Assembly: GCF_029962835.1 (NCBI RefSeq)
Contig: NC_080583.1
Location: forward strand, 2,775,001-2,839,000
DNA: 64,000 bases
Origin: Magnolia sinica
Taxonomy: Eukaryota; Streptophyta; Magnoliopsida; Magnoliales; Magnoliaceae
Reading direction: 5' to 3'
Below are positions 50,721 through 61,600 of the stretch, piece by piece. The translations under genes were made by a program, and so were the position numbers. Positions within the stretch are counted from its first letter, which is position 1; the number at the start of each line of letters is the position of its first letter. The notes below the pieces were generated by a model. The model worked only from the letters and a program-made list of their open reading frames with translations. It searched no databases and was not told the DNA's origin.

Positions 50721-51140
50721 TATTTAACATATAAAGCTTTGTGGTGGATCCGGGCTCAGATTTTTTTTTTTTTTAAAGAAACCAATTGGGGCTGCTCCTA
50801 TCCCAAAAGGCACGGCCTAAACCAGCTCAAAATCCGGACCGAGCAACAGCAACTCAGGCACGTGGACAATACTTTATTTCTGTAAAGATGGTCAAAACCA
50901 TTCAAAAAATCCACTTTAATCTAAACCATTAATCATTAATATGAATTTATCCCCTGCCGATCCAATGACTAGAATCGTTTTTGGGGCTCATAAATTGAAC
51001 AACCATTCGTGGTGGAACCTAACTCTTGAATGGTTCCGATCATTTCGAAATGTGGCTCAACTATTTTATCAGACTACGGATTTACCTGTGTAGTCCTCGG
51101 ACCACGGTACCAAGTCTTACCTCATCATGATTGAAAATAA

Positions 51141-51679
51141 GGAAGCGGATTGCGTACTGAGTAACTCAGTACGGTAAGCGTACTGAGTAAACTCCGTGGG
51201 CCCCTGTGTCATTCATGCATTATATCTACTCCGTCCATCTCTTTTAAAGCATAATTTTAGGCTCTCTTTTAAAAAAGAAGTATAACCAATCCTCAAATGG
51301 ACCACACCACCAGAAACTGTGTGAATTGAACATCTACCATTGAAAATTTCTTGGGGACAACAGAGGTTTTAAATCAAGCTGTTATTTGTGTTTTTCCCTA
51401 CATCCATGTTTTTCTGATCTTATGAACAGGTTGGATGACAAATAAACATCACCGGGGGCCTTAGAAAATTTTCAACGGTTGAAATCAATACTTCTACTTT
51501 TTCCAGTGGTATGGCCCACTTGAGCCTTTTATATGCATCAATTTTGGGTTGAACCCATAAAATGATCTGGAAAAACGAATGGACGGCGTGGATAAACCAC
51601 ACGCATTCTCGGTGGGCCCAACTGAGTTTACTCAGTACGATAAGAGCGTACTGAGTAACTCAGTACGCAATCCGATTTC
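51141..51679. mobile_element. Mutator-like foldback MITE, sister of copy 1
   Basis: This 539-bp element has an exact 9-bp TSD, TGAAAATAA, at 51132-51140 and 51680-51688. The ends are GGAAGCGGATTGCGTACTGA and, inverted, GAAATCGGATTGCGTACTGA, nearly identical to those of 7724-8261. The length is equal within 1 bp. The core is self-complementary and non-coding. Confidence 0.93.
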
Positions 51680-51949
51680 TGAAAATAAATAATGAAAACG
51701 CTCGGTTACGACTTAGGACCGCTATTAGTGGTGGAGAAATGATACAGTAGGTCATGCCGTACCGTATACGGTAGACTATCAGTCAGCATGGAGGAAAGGC
51801 ATATAAAGTTACATTTTAAATTCTTTTTATGTTTTCTTTTAAACTTGAAAGTGCTTTGAAGATGTCGCGAGGCATACTGTGATTTGTGACCTACCTATTA
51901 TGGTAGGGCATGACTTACTCAATTATTTCCTTGGCAGTTATACCGGAAC

Positions 51950-52275
51950 ATTATGGGGCCAACTTATATTAGGGCGTGATAAAAAAAAAGAATCAGATCT
52001 AAAGCTCTGGTGAATCACACCACATGAGTTCTTATGAATTAAACGCCCACAGTTAAAATGTTCCTACGGCTTAATGTTTATTTTTCATCTAATCTGTTTA
52101 CCTTAGTTGAAGGGGAAGTACAAAATTCAGCTTGATTTAGAACTTTTATGGGTCAAGAGGAGTTTTCAAAAATCTCATTTTTTTCTGTTATTATTTATTT
52201 GAGCTTTAGATCTGCCTTGTTTTTTGAATTATATGATAAGATGATATGAAAAAGTGGATGAACCATGTGGATGTT
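51950..52275. mobile_element. Degenerate foldback MITE core
   Basis: It carries CTAAAGCTCTGGTGAATCAC, ATTAAACGCCCACAGTTAAA, TTTAGAACTTTTATGGGTCA and GCTTTAGATCTGCCTTGTTT in the family order, without clear ends. A SINE-like element abuts its right side. Confidence 0.45.
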
Positions 52276-52440
52276 TTTTTTTATTTTTTATTAGCTTGTT
52301 AGTACACACATGGTCAGTTCAGACTTCACTGTTAGCCACCCCCGGGAGGGAATTGATACCAAGACCTCAGTGTTGTACCAAAACCTTAGTGTTGAAACGT
52401 TGTATCTTTCACTCAGTCCACCGCTTGAGCTATGAAAAAA
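52275..52440 (-). mobile_element. SINE-like element, minus strand
   Basis: On the minus strand it starts CATAGCTCAAGCGGTGGAC (box A-like), continues ACAACGTTTCAACACTAAGG and GGTATCAATTCCCTCCCGG (box B-like), and ends in an A-rich tail (T-run at 52275-52292 on the plus strand). A diverged duplication of about 16 bp (GATGAACCATGTGGAT, GATGATTCACATGGAT) flanks it. Confidence 0.6.
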
Positions 52441-53204
52441 ATAGATGATTCACATGGATAAATTGCAAATTCAATAAAGCAAGGCCTCTTGTTTGGTACA
52501 CATCATTTTAGTTAACAGTAAATATGTATTAAAGATCTTTAATTTCTAATACATAATCACTATAACAACGGTTAATTCGAATGACATAAACTCATTTTTA
52601 AATGTCTATTAAATACCAAAGTGCTAAATTATTTTCATTGGAGAGTTTTATTATATGTCTCCTCCAAAGCAAGGCATATTTTGTAGATGGTTTAAATCAC
52701 TGAACATGACCCGGATTCAACGGCTGGAGTATATTATATTGTAATATGTCCATATGTATTCTAGGAAACGTCACAAAAGAAAATCAAGATATTAGCCATG
52801 TCCCTTTCCTAAAACATCCTTTTTATGTGGGCCGCACCGCTGCTACTTCCAAATCGTCGGTGTTTTCCAGGCAGTTTCCGTTGCGTTTACTCATTCATCT
52901 TTCCTATTTTTTAATATTTTAAATTACAAAAAAAAAAGGCTTTTAAAATATTGTACTTAGTGACATTAGAACTAGAACAAGGTCTGATGGAAACATCCGG
53001 ACTTCGTTGCTATCTAGAAATTGGAATAAAAAAGATATTCCCACATTCCAACAATGGGTGTGATGGTGGATCCACAGGCACTCAAAGTTATACACGTGGC
53101 ATACACTTGCTTAAATCAAACCGTCCAAACTGCAGGAACCAATGTTCATACCAAATCATATTCTTTGGTCCTGATTATTGAATGGGAAATGATCACTTGT
53201 GTTT

Positions 53205-53690
53205 GATTCTATGTTAATTACCATATGTTAGACTCTGTGGGGGTTGGCTGATGTGAGAGTGCCATCCAACCCGTCTATTAGATGTGACCCCAATTTTAGG
53301 TCTAGATTACCAAAATCTGGCCATGAAAATTAGGGACAATGGGGGAGGGGAGTTATCAGCATACAAGCTTTCAGATCGAATGTGGGATTTGATGTGTTCT
53401 TTTTATGTCATCTTACCCATTAATCATGTGCTGGCTATCAGAAAGAAGGGACACACTAAAATTCAAGCCATTCCAAAATTTAAGTGGGTCACAGCAAGTT
53501 AATATAAATTATCAAAGGATGAGTGTACATTTCTCCCTGTGATGTGTTCCACTAGTGATATTTATAGGGTTGATTCTAGCCATGTTTGATGTCAATGAGA
53601 AATCTCATCAGATGTGCAGCTTGGATTCTACATAAACAACATCGGTTGTCCCACACAGGTCGAACATATGGTAGTTACCATACATTCGAA
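53205..53690. mobile_element. Foldback element with ACCATATGTT ends
   Basis: The left arm AATTACCATATGTTAGACTC and the minus-strand right arm AACTACCATATGTTCGACCT pair for about 60-70 bp with mismatches. The interior includes AAATTTAAGTGGGTCACAGC. The TSD was not resolved. Confidence 0.5.
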
Positions 53691-53904
53691 TGCACGGGAT
53701 CAATCCAAGGGGACTTGTTTGATGAATTAGGACCGTTGGATATTTTTCATGTAAACCATCCAACAGTTGTCCACGGTATGGCTAGTCAGGCAATCAAACT
53801 AGTGTACATTTTGTTCTATGACCTAAAATTTAGACGGTTGTGATTTGGTTTATGCTGACTAAATGATCACTTAAACATATTCATAGGCTGCAATTGTGCA
53901 TGAT

Positions 53905-54250
53905 TCCAAGCCCTGCAACGGGTGGGCCCCACCACGTAAATCACCCGGTGCTGGAATTGGATCAACCTGTTCGTAAGGTCATGAAATAAAAAATGAGGCA
54001 GATCCAAAGTTCAAGTGGTGGGGCCCACCCTTATGAACAGGTTGGATGACAAATAAACATCACGGTGGGTCCTAGAATAGGCTCAACGGTTGACATTATT
54101 ATCCCCAATGTTTTATGTGATGTGGTCCACTTGGGCTTTGGATATGATTCAATTTTATCTTTGCATATTAAAATGAGCTGGTAAAATGGATGGACGGCAC
54201 GGATAAAACACAGACATCATGGTGGGCCCACAGAGCTTTGACATCAGCGA
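53905..54250. mobile_element. Mutator-like foldback MITE core, rearranged
   Basis: Family core segments are present: AATGAGGCAGATCCAAAG, CTTATGAACAGGTTGGATGA, AATAAACATCACGGTGGG, GTGGTCCACTTGGGC, ATGGATGGACGGCACGG. The middle of the left arm is missing compared with complete copies. Two GTGGGNCCCAC sites lie at 53922-53932 and 54018-54028. Confidence 0.65.
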
Positions 54251-54676
54251 GCAGGATGGTGTACGGGTCAACCAAAGTGCGTCACATAGAAAAAGATGTC
54301 TCATTTGAAGTCAGAATTTTCTTTGGACAATTAAAAAAGAGATTGTGATTTATATCTGACAATTGGAGGCCATAGTTTCCGGTAATCAAGATCGTTGCAA
54401 CCAACGGTGGAGGGATCCTTCGTTAAAAATCTTTTTGAAATATTAATTTCTACCATTGATTTGCAGCCTACATATACATACTTAAAAAGGAATACACAGG
54501 AACCGTCCGTATTCAAGTAAAATTCGTCAGAATACCGATCGTCGGGGATCATCAAAATCTGGATATTTGGGCCTGCTCCCTTAACGTGGGACTCAACAGC
54601 CATAGAGTGCTCATTTTAAGCCCTCTACCCACTATGCGCAAGTTAGCAAATGGTTCCACGGACGCGGCTCCAGGCG

Positions 54677-55135
54677 TCAATACTCAATCCCGTGATTGTC
54701 ACCACCTTTGTAAGAGTCCGGAATCTTAGACCCTTGCCGAGATCGCGCCGGAATCCTGACACTATGGCAGCCGGTAAACGACGGATCGTTTTCCGGCGGT
54801 TGCCGTCCTTGCTTCTTTCTGAGAGCCACGCTGGCCTTGATGGCTAGCTCGCACAAGTCGTGGAGGGAGAGGGCATTTTGGGAAGTTTCGAGGGGCATGA
54901 GGAAGTAGATCTGGCCTGGCTGCAGCACCTCGTCCTCCCCCATGTGCGGCATGTGCGAGTCGACGTCCATGAACTCGGAGCTGCAGAGGAAACAGCTCGG
55001 ATTCTTGGCGATGACGTTGCCGGCCTTGATTGGCTGCCTGAATTCTTGGAGCCTCCCATCCACATGAATCACCTTCGCCGCGTCGGGACGGATTATCGCG
55101 CGCACCGCCGTTTGAGGGGTCGCGCAGTTTCCCAT
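54677..55135 (-). CDS. PADRE (DUF4228) domain protein
   Basis: Single exon, 152 aa. It starts MGNCATPQTAVRAIIRPDAA, with glycine at position 2 and cysteine at position 4, so N-myristoylation with nearby palmitoylation and membrane attachment is likely. The PADRE/DUF4228 pattern follows: KVIHVDGRLQEFRQPIKAGN (about 21-40), a short SSEFMDVDSHMPHMGEDEVL stretch and PGQIYFLMPL (about 74-83). The helix LSLHDLCELAIKASVALRKK follows. Genes of this family are often induced by pathogens and abiotic stress; their biochemical role is unknown. The C-terminal 45 residues are basic and low in complexity. The leader is GA-rich. Two Mutator-like MITEs lie 320-1420 bp upstream. The frame is intact. The start fits the family's conserved MGNC. 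Confidence 0.93.
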   Translation of the reverse strand: MGNCATPQTAVRAIIRPDAAKVIHVDGRLQEFRQPIKAGNVIAKNPSCFLCSSEFMDVDSHMPHMGEDEVLQPGQIYFLMPLETSQNALSLHDLCELAIKASVALRKKQGRQPPENDPSFTGCHSVRIPARSRQGSKIPDSYKGGDNHGIEY

Positions 55136-55192
55136 GAGAGAGAGAGAGAGACTACAAGGTGTTTGTAGAAGAGAGAGAGAGAGAGAGAGAGA
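55136..55192. promoter_or_regulatory. GA-rich leader of PADRE gene
   Basis: Directly before the PADRE start codon the plus strand has two GA runs (55137-55149 and 55169-55192), which are TC repeats on the coding strand. A second, looser GA stretch is at 55210-55265. Pyrimidine-rich leaders of this type can bind GAGA-type BPC factors. That role is inference. Confidence 0.6.
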
Positions 55193-55457
55193 GGCTGTTT
55201 GTAGAAACGACTGAGAGAGAGGAATACAAGGTTTTGGGTTTTTGTAGAAATGTGAGAGGGAGGGATTCCTGCTTTTGCGTCAGCGGCGGTTCTTGTGCGA
55301 CGGGTTTTCTTAATGGAGCTCCGAGTTCGTTTTGCGTCTGTTGCGACTAAATTCCAGAATTTATCGCGGTCCACTGGGGCCTACTTACTCACTGTTTGGA
55401 TGATCTGAGCCTTCCATGCTATTTTAGCATGTGGGCCTACTATTTGGGTAACTCATG

Positions 55458-55995
55458 TGACACGGATTAAGTACTACACCACCAGGATCAAGCTAGAGGC
55501 TGACGGTCCTGGTAGGAGCTTTGCGTCGCTCAAGATGATGTATGTGTTTTATCCACACTGTTCATATATTTTTACAGATCATATTAAATGATGGGCTCAA
55601 AAATGAGGCAGATGGACCACACCGCAGGAAACAATGGGGATTGAATGTGTACCGTTGAAAACCTCTTCGGGCCACAGAAGTTTTGGATCAAACTGATATT
55701 TATGTTTTACCTTCGTCCAGGTGTATGTGACCTTATGAACAGGTTGGATGGCATATAAACATCTCGGTGGGGGTAGGAAGGTTTCGATGATGGGCGTCGT
55801 TGTCACCACTGCTTCAGTGGTGTGTTCCACTTGAACATTCAATCTGACTCGTTTTTGTATTCCAAACTAAAATGGTATTTCTAAATATATGAACGGTTTG
55901 GATTGAAAAAAATAATTCTGTGGGCTCCACAAAGCCCCTGACACGACTGTCCGTCTCTAGCTAGGTACTGATGGCGTGGTACCCAATCCGCGTCC
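55458..55995. mobile_element. Mutator-like foldback MITE near PADRE promoter
   Basis: This 538-bp element has a 9-bp TSD matching at 7 of 9 bases (TAACTCATG at 55449-55457, CAACCCATG at 55996-56004). The left end TGACACGGATTAAGTACTAC and the inverted right end GGACGCGGATTGGGTACCAC pair, followed by pairing CTAGCTAGAGAC-type blocks. It carries the family core and starts 322 bp upstream of the PADRE start codon. Confidence 0.82.
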
Positions 55996-56036
55996 CAACC
56001 CATGTCCGTCAAAGTAAAAAAGTTCTGAAAAACTAA

Positions 56037-56552
56037 AAAGGAGCATATTAGGTGTCACCCGGGTAACACTGAGTGGGTGAAACCCTTACCGTGTGGGCCC
56101 CACCTTGATGAATATGTTGTATATCCACACCGTCCGTATGTTCTTCAGCTCATTTTCGGGCGTTATCCGAAAACTTAAGCAGATCCAAATCTCTGTTGGA
56201 TCACACCACAAGAAAAAGTGGTGAACGACCATAAATTATTTTTTATAGGCTACAAAAATTTAGGATCTAGATTCTTTGTAATTTCCCATCATCCTGATCT
56301 ATTTGACCTTATCAATGGGTTAAATCGAAAATAAACATCATGGATCTGCTTAAAGTGAGCCGTACGTAGTTTTTTTATGGTGTGCGTTTAATAGTCACTG
56401 TTCCTGTGGTATGATCCACCTGAGATTTGAATCTGTTTAATTTTTGGGCCACGTCCTAAAATGGGCTGAAAAAACAGATGTGCAGCGTGGATATACAACA
56501 CGTCATTAAGGTGGGCCCACAGTAAGGGCCGGGTAACACCTAATCTACTCCC
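56037..56552. mobile_element. Mutator-like foldback MITE with ATTAGGTGT ends
   Basis: This element of about 516 bp has an exact 9-bp TSD, AAAAACTAA, at 56028-56036 and 56553-56561. The left end GGAGCATATTAGGTGTCACC pairs with the inverted right end GGGAGTAGATTAGGTGTTAC. The core is the same foldback family but the termini differ from the CGGATTGCG type. GTGGGCCCCAC lies at 56093-56103. Confidence 0.82.
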
Positions 56553-56978
56553 AAAAACTAATGGGGTTCAAATGGATTATCCACCGCGTAGGGAACCGTA
56601 CACATCCACGTTGGACGCATGCACGTGTCATTATGTGAAGCGTGTGTGAGATCTGAGCTTTCCATTGGGTGAACTGGATCGTTTAGATTTCTTGCATAAA
56701 AGTTAGACCATTTCACACCTAAGTTGAGCTTACGTTCATTTAAAAAAAGTCCAGAAATGGTAGCTTTATGATGCCAAAATGTGATAATTATAACTTTAAG
56801 TGCTTTTTTATAAAGTGAATTTGACTTTCAACTTTCGATTTATAATTCTTTTTTAAACAAACACATTTGAATGATAACAATGAATTTTTAATTTACATTT
56901 CATGAGAAATTAGAAACCAAACCAAGCCCAAAGAATAATTATGAAATAGAGATAAAATCTTTTATATATAATTATTAT

Positions 56979-57972
56979 TGTTGATGCAAAAAATTGGTTC
57001 ACCCTTTTTCGACATCTGAGTACCTACACAGGAAGAAGACAAAGGAAACCGTGGCTAGAGCAGGAGACCCTCTGATGCCAAAGTCAAGCCAAGATTCTGG
57101 GTCTTGTACTATTGAGGGGTTTTGGGTGAGAGATTTTGCATACCTTTCACTATTAGAGACGCTCTCATTTATAGGAGAGAGGGAGGATCTCATAGTATGG
57201 AAATTCTTTCCTGATATCTTGGAGATATGCTATGATCCAGGATCTTCCTGAGATTGCAGGATCCCGCAGTTGTCAGGATTTAATATTATCTTCTGGAGAT
57301 CTTGGAAGAGATTTTTGAGACTTAGGAAGATCCTTCGGATCCGTAGCTCTGCTTTAGGTCGGATCCTGAGGCAGGTGCTGAGTTGGGAATGAATGACATT
57401 GACCTGATCGATGGATCTGCATTCACCATTTTTGACTGTTAGATGAGCTAGAAGGTTCGTGTTCCCTTCATCTGGGTGTTGAGCCATTTTGACCTTGCCA
57501 GGGGTGTTGTTTAGTTTATGACAATCTATGACCGAGCTATGACTGGTCTGTGATCGTCCTGTAACTGATATATGATCGATCTGTGACTGATTTATAATCG
57601 AGCTACTGCCGGTCTGTGATCGTCCTGTCACCGATCTATAGTCAATTTATGACCGATCTATGACTGAACTATGGCCAATTTGTAATCGGTCTGCGACCGA
57701 GCTATGGTTGATCCATAATCGACATGTGCCTGGTTTATAAGCGACCCATAATTGTCCTTTAGCCGACATATGAATTAGGTTGGTCTCTCAACCACTTGTG
57801 TGAGCTTAGAAGCTCTTCGAGTGTCCTTGCATTTGCATTATCCTTCTTGAAGGTCAACCTGCTTTTGGACGTAGAAACTTTACCAGGCTCGGGTTTCACC
57901 GGCTCAGGCCAGTTCAGTTGATTTGGTCCATTTCATGAGCCGACTTATAGACTTGTAGATTTTTCCCCAACA
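56979..57972 (-). mobile_element. Solo LTR with internal minisatellite
   Basis: This is a fossil solo LTR of 994 bp. It begins TGTTGATGCAAAAAATTGG and ends TTTTTCCCCAACA, and is flanked by ATTAT and ACTAT (4 of 5 matching). On the minus strand a TATA-like CCTATAAATGAG (around 57170) precedes the leader-like part. It shares its right-hand end and the block GAGACCCTCTGATGCCAAAG with the solo LTR at 35207-35962. The superfamily was not determined. Confidence 0.65.
57512..57775. repeat. 11-bp minisatellite, 24 units
   Basis: Twenty-four consecutive degenerate units of exactly 11 bp (consensus close to GATCTATGACC) fill 264 bp with no phase shift. They lie inside the solo LTR 56979-57972. The sister LTR at 35207-35962 lacks the array, which roughly accounts for the 238-bp length difference. 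Confidence 0.9.
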
Positions 57973-58689
57973 ACTATTAACTAAAATAGATAAATTCATT
58001 TTTAGGTGTAAGCCAAACAAGGCCTAATTGTTTTTTCTAACCTCATGGGAAGCTAAAATTTCACATGGGTGATTTATATCTGCAAGGCCACTAAGTGGGG
58101 TCTATGGTTTGTGAATCTCCATAGTTGCCTGCTGAGACTTAGTTTGCTGTCTTTTTAAATTGGATATGGGCTTATGTTGTATTTCATTTCTTGACTTTCT
58201 ATTTGCTGCCCAAAAAATATGATGGTCAAGATTGTCTTGTCATGGTAATTTATGGAAAATACTCCATTGAAAATGGCACCGCTGTGGATTAATTATCAAC
58301 CATTGACCCTTGTAAGAATTGAAAACATCATACAAAGGGTGTCAATGATATTGGGAGTTGTGGAAGCAAATTCCAAATTCAAATTAAATATGTGAAAGAT
58401 AAACACAATAAAGCATACACAAGAGCTGTTAAAGTTTAGTTTCCGGTGTCTATTCGCCGTAATCCGAATCTAGTGCTAATAGCCTCCATAGTAGTCCAAT
58501 TATAAGTCCTAATTTACGCAAGTTTTGAAATTGAAATTTCACAAGGAGGATTTAAGAAAAACTATAAAACCAAATATAAATTAAGGAACTTCGTAGGTGT
58601 CACATGTTAAACAATACTTTAAGATACAATATTAATAAAAAAATACAAAATATCTCAAAATATAAATAATATGTGCTCTAGTATTGCCA
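57973..58689. other. Stretch without recognised features
   Basis: AT-rich DNA between the solo LTR and the Athila-type element. No gene, TIR or satellite was recognised; part of it may belong to the neighbouring retroelement. Confidence 0.4.
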
Positions 58690-61600
58690 ACCGTTGCCAT
58701 CTAATGTAACTTACATGAAAAACTCTTTTTTAGTTGTTGAGTAGTTTACTTGGACGGAGTTTAGAGTTCTACTCGCATAGTGAATAACGTAGGGCCGTTT
58801 ATCTTTCCTTTGGCCCAAAACAGCCCCTATAGCATAATCACTTGCATCACACATTAGTTCAAAAGGAAGTGTCTAATCTGGTGGACGTATGATAGGTGCA
58901 GTGGTAATGGATGATTTAATTTTATTAAAGGCACTTGCACACTCATCTGTCCACTTAAATGGAACATCCTTTTGAAGAAGATTAGTCAAGGGTCTAGTAA
59001 TGACACTAAAGTCCTTGATGAATTTTCTATAAAAACCAGAATGCCCTATAAGTGATCTAATATTTCTAACAGTTCGAGGGATAGGTAGATTAGTTATAAT
59101 GTCGAGTTTTGAGCGATTTACCTCGATTCCATTTTTAGAGATAACATGGCCTAAAACAATTTCCTTTTGAACCATGAAATAAGATTTCTCCCAATTTAAG
59201 ACAATGTGTTTCTCTTCACACCTAGACAAGATAAGAGATAAATTGTTGAGGCATTCTTCAAAACTACGCGCAAATACAGAGAACTCGTTCATGAAAACCT
59301 CAAGAAACTTCCCAACCATATTTGAAAAAAATACTTGACATACACTGTTAGAAAGTTACTGGGGCGTTATACAATCCAAATGGCATCCGTTTGAAAGCAA
59401 ACGTGTCAAATGGATAAGTGAACGTGGTTTTCTCTTAGTCTTCCAGGGTTATCTCTATTTGGTTATATATAGAATATATATCAAGAAAACTATAGGAGTG
59501 ACCTACTACCCTCTCTAAAACTTGATCAATGAATGGTAGAGGGAAATGGTCCTTCTTTGTGACTTGGTTCAATTTTCTATAGTCAATGCAAACACGCCAA
59601 CCAGTAGTGACACGTGTTGGTATGAGTTCATTATTAGAATTTTGTACAATAGTTATTCCAAATTTCTTTGGGACTACTTGAGTTGGACTCACCTAAACAC
59701 TATCGAATATTGGGTAGATAATTCCCACATCCAATAATTTGATCACTTTATTTTTTACAACTTCCATCATGTTTAGATTGAGACGCCTTTGAGGTTGTCT
59801 AATTAGTTTAGCGTCCTCATCGAGGTAGATCCGATGGGTGCATATGGAAGGGCTTATACCTTGATGTCAGAAATGGTCCAGCCCAAGGCTCCTTTATGGT
59901 CCCTTAGAACTTTCAATAATTTAATCTCTTGATCCTTCTCTAAAAACGAAGAGATCACCACATGATAATTTTTATTTTCACCTAAGTATACATACTTAAG
60001 CTTATTTAGTAGTGGTTTTAAATTAAGCTTTGGAACATTGGTTGGTGATTGTAGAGATTGCGAGTTCTTGATAGATAGGATTTAAGTGCGCGGTCTCCAT
60101 TGGTACATACCAATGTCTTCGGTGGTAGTGCTTTCATTATCATCACAAATTTCAGTAAACACTTTTTCTAAATCAGAACTTTTCAAGTCTCCAAGACTTG
60201 AATCAATTCCTCAGTCAGACTAGGTTCCAATTCCTCTTCTTCTATCAAGCAGTCCATGAAATTTAGCTCATGGATCTCATTATTATCAATGGACTGCTTA
60301 CATATATTGAAAATATTTAGCTCTAGAGTCATGTTACCAAAAGACAAATTCATCATTCCATTCATGCAATTTATGATTGCATTTGAAGTTGTTAGGAATG
60401 GGGGCCTAAAATGATAGGAACTTGAGCGTTAGCATTTACACATGGTTCAGTGTCTAGTACAATAAAATCCATGGAGAAGTAGAATTTCTCCACTTGGACT
60501 AGCACGTCCTCTAAAATTTTTCTTGGTACCTTAATAGAGCGGTCAGCGAGTTAGAGTATAATCGTGGTTGGTTTAAGCTTGCTTAACCCCATTTGTTTGT
60601 AAACTGAATAAGGTACTAAGTTGACACTTGCACCCAAATCTACCAAAGCATGCTCAATTTGAAAATTCCCAATAATACAAGGAACAGTGGGACTTCCCAA
60701 GTCTTTGTATTTGGGTACAGTCCTTTGTTGAATGATAGCGCTCACTTTCTCAGTAAGGAAGGCCTTTTTGTGCACATTTAATTTTCTCTTTATAGTGCAT
60801 AAGTCCTTGAGATATTTAGTATATGATGAAATTTGTCTAATGGCATCAAGCAGAGGAATATTGACAGTAACCTTTTAGAGCACATCCAACACCTCTTGAT
60901 ATTTCATTGGGATAGTCGGATTCCGAAGTCTAGATGAGAATTGAACTGGAGGCTCATATGATTTAGTCTCTTTATCCTTTTGCTGTTGTGGCTCTTGAAC
61001 CATAGCCGGTTCATCATTTTCTTGAGACAATGGCTTATCCTCCGGTATTTGTACCGGTTGCATTATCTTGTTATCGACCTCTTTTCCACTTCTCAAGGTA
61101 ATGATGACTTTAGCTTGTTCATGAAGTAGTTCACTTGGATTTGAGTCTCCAATGAAATGTGTGTTTCTAGAGTTTGACACTGGTTGAGAAGGAAGGGTGC
61201 CTTTTTCCCTAGCATTTAGTTGAGTCTTAATCCTAGCCATAGCTATCTTTAATTCTTGATTTGATTGGATTAGAGACTGATTCATTTGAGCTTGAAAGTT
61301 CATGAATGCGGTCAATGCATCCTCCACAGATGATCACTTTGGTGGGGGCACATATGGTGCATTGTTAGGTGCCCGAAAAAAGTTGTTTTGTGGAGGCATT
61401 TGAGGTGCATTGGACGCATTAATTTGTGGTCCATTTCTCCAACTAAGATTGAGATGGTTACACCAATTTGGATTATATGTGTTTCCCATTAGTTGCATAA
61501 CTGACCTTTGGTAGTTATTTATAACATTTGTCTGATCGTGCTCATGCGTGATATTTTGTACAACTGAGATTATTGGACAATCCTTTGTGTCATCGTCTGT

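Larger units (their letters stand above)
46583..54676. other. Intergenic region between DUF547 and PADRE genes
   Basis: No gene was recognised. The first 200 bp is presumably the 3' UTR of the DUF547 gene. The rest holds the satellites, MITEs and SINEs listed separately. Stretches 47650-48180, 49400-50260, 52440-53200 and 54250-54670 show only scattered repeat words. Confidence 0.5.

Noticed and set aside
54860-55168. 102-codon plus-strand frame over the PADRE gene
   Set aside because: It is a shadow of the PADRE coding strand; the minus-strand product has the MGNC start and the family motifs.
55093-55374. Minus-strand frame through the GA-rich leader of the PADRE gene
   Set aside because: The product is mostly SLSLSL from the TC repeats and overlaps the true start in another frame.
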